NCBI RefSeq assembly: GCF_014822185.1
Contig: NZ_QVLR01000016.1
Coordinates: 62,001-126,000, forward strand
Direction of reading: 5' to 3'
Source: Azoarcus sp. Aa7
Lineage (GTDB): Bacteria > Pseudomonadota > Gammaproteobacteria > Burkholderiales > Rhodocyclaceae
DNA: 64,000 nt
Part shown: positions 62,132 through 64,000 of the stretch, piece by piece
Position numbering within the stretch: the first letter of the stretch is position 1
Layout: the number at the start of each line of letters is the position of its first letter
The notes under the pieces: generated by a model
What the model was told of the DNA's origin: nothing
Databases searched by the model: none
Seen by the model: only the letters and a program-made list of their open reading frames with translations
Program-made: the position numbers and the translations under genes

Positions 62132-62538
62132 ACAAGCTCCAAAAATCTACGAATGCGGTCTTTAAGAAATTCCACATTTTTAAGTTCGCACTGCCAAATA
62201 ACAAGTACTGACCACCCAATCGAATTCAAAGTCGTTAGTACTAGTTCGTCTCGCCTTTTATTTTTTTCAATCTTACTAGACCAGAATTCGATATTGGATC
62301 GTGGTAGATTACCTTTCCCACAATCGTGGCCATGCCAGAAGCAGCCATGGACAAAAATGATCTTATTCTTGCCCGGAAACACGATATCCGGCTTCCCAGG
62401 AAGATCCTTTCGATGAAGTCGGTATCGATATCCCATCGAAAAAACTAACCTGCGAATCGTGAGCTCTGGCCGCGTGCTCGTGCTTCGTACGGCACGCATG
62501 ATATCGCTCCGCTTCTGTGGAGAAACACGGTCCGTCAT
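62128..62538 (-). CDS. vsr: Vsr-type very-short-patch endonuclease
   Basis: 136 residues. Vsr nicks DNA next to T:G mismatches arising from deaminated 5-methylcytosine. Here DIMRAVRSTSTRPEL, catalytic Asp51 in KPDIVFPGK, His64 and His69 in FVHGCFWHGHDC, and the PRSNIEFWSSKIEKNKRRD block are all present at the E. coli numbering. Residue 63, usually Thr, is Val. It heads the operon with the ATPase (ATGA overlap). As the methyltransferase is opposite, it may repair its mutagenic sites or act as the restriction nuclease. Confidence 0.93.
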   Translation of the reverse strand: MTDRVSPQKRSDIMRAVRSTSTRPELTIRRLVFSMGYRYRLHRKDLPGKPDIVFPGKNKIIFVHGCFWHGHDCGKGNLPRSNIEFWSSKIEKNKRRDELVLTTLNSIGWSVLVIWQCELKNVEFLKDRIRRFLELV

Positions 62539-62725
62539 CGCTGTTCAATTTCTCCTTAAGCCCTTATTCATCATATCGGCGTTCGATAGCTAATGTACGG
62601 GATTAAGCCGGCGCAGCTTTGCCGTAAGCATAACATCTTGCGAATTAGGCTGCAGGGAGTGGAAGATCGATCCTGGTGATCGGGAGCGCCGGTCATGCCG
62701 ACGAGGATATGGAGGAACCGAGAAT

Positions 62726-62753
62726 AAAAAAAAGCTCCGAAAGGAGCTTTTTT
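62726..62753. terminator. Strong bidirectional terminator after gyrB
   Basis: AAAAAAAGCTCC-GAAA-GGAGCTTTTTT forms a short stem flanked by A7 and T6. It lies 25 bp after the gyrB stop on the minus strand and about 190 bp from the Vsr start. The 62539-62725 interval holds no gene and probably the promoter of the Vsr operon. Confidence 0.9.
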
Positions 62754-62777
62754 CATTACCTGCGCCACCCGACAGCA

Positions 62778-64000
<1,223 letters not shown>

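Noticed and set aside
55422-62600. Genomic island integrated at tRNA-Leu
   Set aside because: The accessory genes lie on the 5' side of the tRNA, no integrase gene is present, and no copy of the tRNA 3' end was noticed further right. Integration at this tRNA is not supported.

Overview
The window is high-GC chromosomal DNA of a betaproteobacterium. It most resembles the Azoarcus/Aromatoleum/Thauera group (Rhodocyclales). The evidence is EF-P with Arg32 next to its rhamnosyltransferase EarP, a glutaryl-CoA dehydrogenase with a divergent LysR regulator, a double-length UvrA, formate dehydrogenase accessory genes, and several small palindromic repeat families. The right edge is the 3' part of gyrB, so the dnaA/dnaN/gyrB region should lie just beyond it. 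The genus is inferred from gene content, not from a marker gene.

Layout. 1-5.8 kb is a molybdenum-enzyme accessory region: a cut 4Fe-4S protein, DUF3306, DUF3305, fdhD, mobA, a HTH/periplasmic-binding-like regulator, a LysE exporter and mobB. 5.8-11.9 kb is a leftward run def-fmt-htpX-sensor kinase-sigma54 response regulator-mobB. 12-17.4 kb runs rightward: LysM protein, dprA, smg, topB. 17.4-24.3 kb carries a FAD oxidoreductase, oxyR, a divergent TonB-dependent receptor, a Do-like protease and cytochrome c'. 24.3-30.2 kb has an MFS transporter, thioesterase, LysR regulator, cytochrome b561 and a beta-propeller/FN3 secreted protein. 30.2-39.1 kb has the 1903-residue UvrA, a small lipoprotein, vapBC, efp and earP.

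39.1-40.0 kb is a 0.9 kb non-coding stretch. It holds two diverged copies of a ~230 bp unit, each with DnaA-box-like 9-mers followed by an AT-rich tract. 40-42.4 kb has rsuA, a DUF1857 gene and rdgC. 42.4-47.3 kb is a histidine kinase-response regulator-GGDEF/EAL operon. 47.6-50 kb is gcdH with its LysR regulator. 50-53.9 kb holds a heme-site diguanylate cyclase, a bacteriohemerythrin and an HD-GYP protein, which together suggest redox- or oxygen-linked c-di-GMP signalling. 54-55.5 kb has alanine dehydrogenase and tRNA-Leu(GAG).

55.7-62.6 kb is accessory DNA: two small hypotheticals, a HipBA toxin-antitoxin pair, and an AT-rich cassette that is the most notable system here. The cassette has a 5-methylcytosine DNA methyltransferase on the + strand. 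Converging on it is a tightly packed operon of a Vsr-type endonuclease, a MutL/MORC/Hsp90-like GHKL ATPase and an unrecognised methyltransferase-like protein. It looks like an ATPase-assisted restriction-modification or defence system acquired by transfer.

Start codons were chosen from ribosome-binding sites, overlaps and family lengths. All family calls come from reading motifs by eye; no database search was run.
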